From Glaciecola sp. KUL10 (lineage in GTDB: Bacteria; Pseudomonadota; Gammaproteobacteria; Enterobacterales; Alteromonadaceae), in the NCBI RefSeq assembly GCF_003203515.1, contig NZ_BGNG01000003.1, forward strand, positions 371,921 through 435,920: a DNA stretch of 64,000 nt, written 5' to 3'. Within the stretch, counting starts at the first letter, position 1, and every line of letters starts with the position of its first letter. Positions 62,828 to 64,000 of the stretch are shown here, piece after piece. Below the pieces are notes generated by a model, which saw nothing but the letters and a program-made list of their open reading frames with translations, ran no database searches and was not told the origin of the DNA. A program made the position numbers and the translations under genes.

Positions 62828-63184
62828 TTAAACCTGCCATAACCCACTTTGAATGGGTCCGAACATCAATACTGCGCACTGTCCTCGACCCGAAATTTCC
62901 ATTGGAGGGACTGCGACCTGTGCGCCGGAGTTTTTTGCCGCCTCAACTGCTTTCACAATATTCGAAACGAGATAGTATGGTCTAGAAGTAGGTTCTTCGG
63001 TCTCATGCAAAGGTGCACGCACGCCAAGCAGCGTTCCTCCGTTCAAAAGGTTGGCAGTTCGAGCGCCACCCAACTCTGGAATAGCATCACTAAATGATAC
63101 GCCCAACGTTTGAGAATAAAAGTCGCAAACCTGATTGACATTTGAAGTCACAATTTCCAAGTAATGAATTCGACCTTCTGACAT
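62828..63184 (-). CDS. VOC (glyoxalase fold) family protein
   Basis: A 118-residue VOC protein. IHYLEIVTSNVNQVCDFYSQTLG is the first beta-alpha-beta-beta-beta unit, with ARTANLLNGGTLLGVRAPLHE, and AAKNSGAQVAVPPMEISGRGQ forms the second. Metal-binding-type His at position 7 is present. Substrate unknown; VOC cassettes are frequent in integrons. AAAGGAAAG lies ideally before the ATG. It sits between two attC-like sites on the minus strand, like a single-gene cassette. Confidence 0.88.
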   Translation of the reverse strand: MSEGRIHYLEIVTSNVNQVCDFYSQTLGVSFSDAIPELGGARTANLLNGGTLLGVRAPLHETEEPTSRPYYLVSNIVKAVEAAKNSGAQVAVPPMEISGRGQCAVLMFGPIQSGLWQV

Positions 63185-63231
63185 AAGACTTTCCTTTCAA
63201 ATAATCTAAAGAGTTTAAGTTTACACCTGTC

Positions 63232-63310
63232 ACCTAACATCACAATAACCGGCGCAGCTTTGCTGCGTCTGGCGCCGTAGGCGCGTAGTTAATTGTTTTG
63301 CTATGTGATT
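63232..63310 (-). other. Putative attC site between the Bax-inhibitor and VOC genes
   Basis: Read on the minus strand it ends in GTTAGGT (63238-63232), a perfect GTTRRRY core. Outer arms TGTGAT (63304-63309) and ATCACA (63239-63244) pair. An inner hairpin GCAGC-AAA-GCTGC and a GC-rich region lie between, as in larger attC sites. It starts 3 bases past the Bax-inhibitor stop. Confidence 0.5.
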
Positions 63311-63313
63311 GAA

Positions 63314-63973
63314 TCACTTTCTGCCAAGTATTCTTAGGATTCTCAAAAACAAATTGATGATATCCATGTATAGAGCTGCAGCACTATCTACAGCGTTATC
63401 AAGTGTCTTAGGTATTTGATTTGCTCTACCCCAGTCGTAGCCGATATAGCCACAAAATATCACCGCTACCGCCCAATCAATCCAGTCGTGATGGATACCG
63501 AGCACGAATATCTGAAACAACTCAACCACTAATACAGCTAACAACGCTACGGTTAAAGCCCCAGAAATTTTTTGGAAAAACTTCGGGTAAACTGAACCAA
63601 GAATCATCATTACCAGTGTTACGCCAGCAGTTATACGAATTGCCTCAATCACTAATGCCTCATTATACCGAGACACAACCATATTTACGATTAAGCCGAA
63701 AGGAACCACTACAAAGTTGTACCCCACGAAACTGATAAGAGGTTTTTCTGAGGAATTAAATAAATACACACCAAAAAAACAGGATGCCAAATAGCCAATA
63801 AAAAATACCCAGGGATTAATGACCCACAGCGATTCAGGCGCTACGTTTACAACTAACAACCAATTTACGAAAAACCCCCAGAACAAACAGAACCCTATAG
63901 TAATGTTGTAGATTGCAGGACTTATCAGTGCGCTACTTGTGGATTTTCTGTTAAAAACATCAGACTCGAGCAT
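63314..63973 (-). CDS. Bax inhibitor-1/YccA family membrane protein
   Basis: A 219-residue protein with seven predicted helices. The C-terminal ALYMDIINLFLRILRILG is the family signature, and IGYDWGRANQIPKTLDNAVDSA precedes it. BI-1 proteins are pH-sensitive calcium-leak-type channels or interact with FtsH in bacteria. Its first codon is 27 bases from the window edge; AAGGA lies 12 bases upstream. As the first of the minus-strand cassettes in view it could be another cassette gene, though a BI-1 protein is longer and more hydrophobic than most. Confidence 0.88.
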   Translation of the reverse strand: MLESDVFNRKSTSSALISPAIYNITIGFCLFWGFFVNWLLVVNVAPESLWVINPWVFFIGYLASCFFGVYLFNSSEKPLISFVGYNFVVVPFGLIVNMVVSRYNEALVIEAIRITAGVTLVMMILGSVYPKFFQKISGALTVALLAVLVVELFQIFVLGIHHDWIDWAVAVIFCGYIGYDWGRANQIPKTLDNAVDSAAALYMDIINLFLRILRILGRK

Positions 63974-64000
63974 AGATATTAATTCCTTCTTTGTTTCACC

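Overview
The window is about 64 kb of moderately AT-rich, gene-dense DNA. The content points to a marine, polysaccharide-degrading gammaproteobacterium of the Alteromonadales type (an inference from content, not a search). Supporting features are a TonB receptor/GH16 laminarinase locus with a SapC/halogenase/cupin trio, a xylose operon under an E. coli-like XylR, GH9 cellulase, PurT, YjbQ, a TIGR02647 protein and bufferin genes. No rRNA, tRNA, CRISPR array or insertion-sequence transposase was seen.

Layout. 1-7.3 kb: the end of a Kef-type antiporter; a bufferin-type copper-peptide operon (bufA-bufB-bufC-bufD) with a YHS-domain lipoprotein next to it; an alkyltransferase-like protein; kynureninase with a candidate kynurenine formamidase; YjbQ. 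7.4-19.3 kb: a periplasmic binding protein, a GH9 glycosidase lipoprotein, a GPH-family sugar symporter, a 7TM-GGDEF protein, xylBA divergent from xylR, and purT. 19.5-31.4 kb: one long co-directional block of eight genes (TldD-like and TldE-like peptidases, DUF4159, MoxR, DUF58, BatA-like, a DUF4175-like protein with a His-rich segment, and a large membrane protein), with a good promoter at its head. 31.4-45 kb: mixed single genes, including a thiolase, a PEP-CTERM protein, a haloalkane dehalogenase, a fatty acid hydroxylase-like enzyme, a BenE transporter, an M28 peptidase and a GntR/ABC transporter operon with tandem operators.

45-55 kb is a beta-glucan uptake and degradation locus read leftward: GH16 with four tandem C-terminal domains, a TonB receptor, then a flavin-dependent halogenase-like protein, SapC and a JmjC-like cupin. 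55-61 kb holds two tightly coupled, very large genes that I cannot place in a known system: a 1280-residue protein with a C-terminal lamin-tail-like domain, and a 653-residue protein with an internal OmpA-like domain. Neither has a signal peptide. This pair is the best candidate for something undescribed.

From about 62.2 kb to the right edge the DNA changes character. Two C-terminal gene remnants (NTF2-like and HigA antitoxin), a VOC protein and a Bax-inhibitor-1 protein, all on the minus strand, are separated by attC-like sites. This looks like an integron cassette array, partly decayed.
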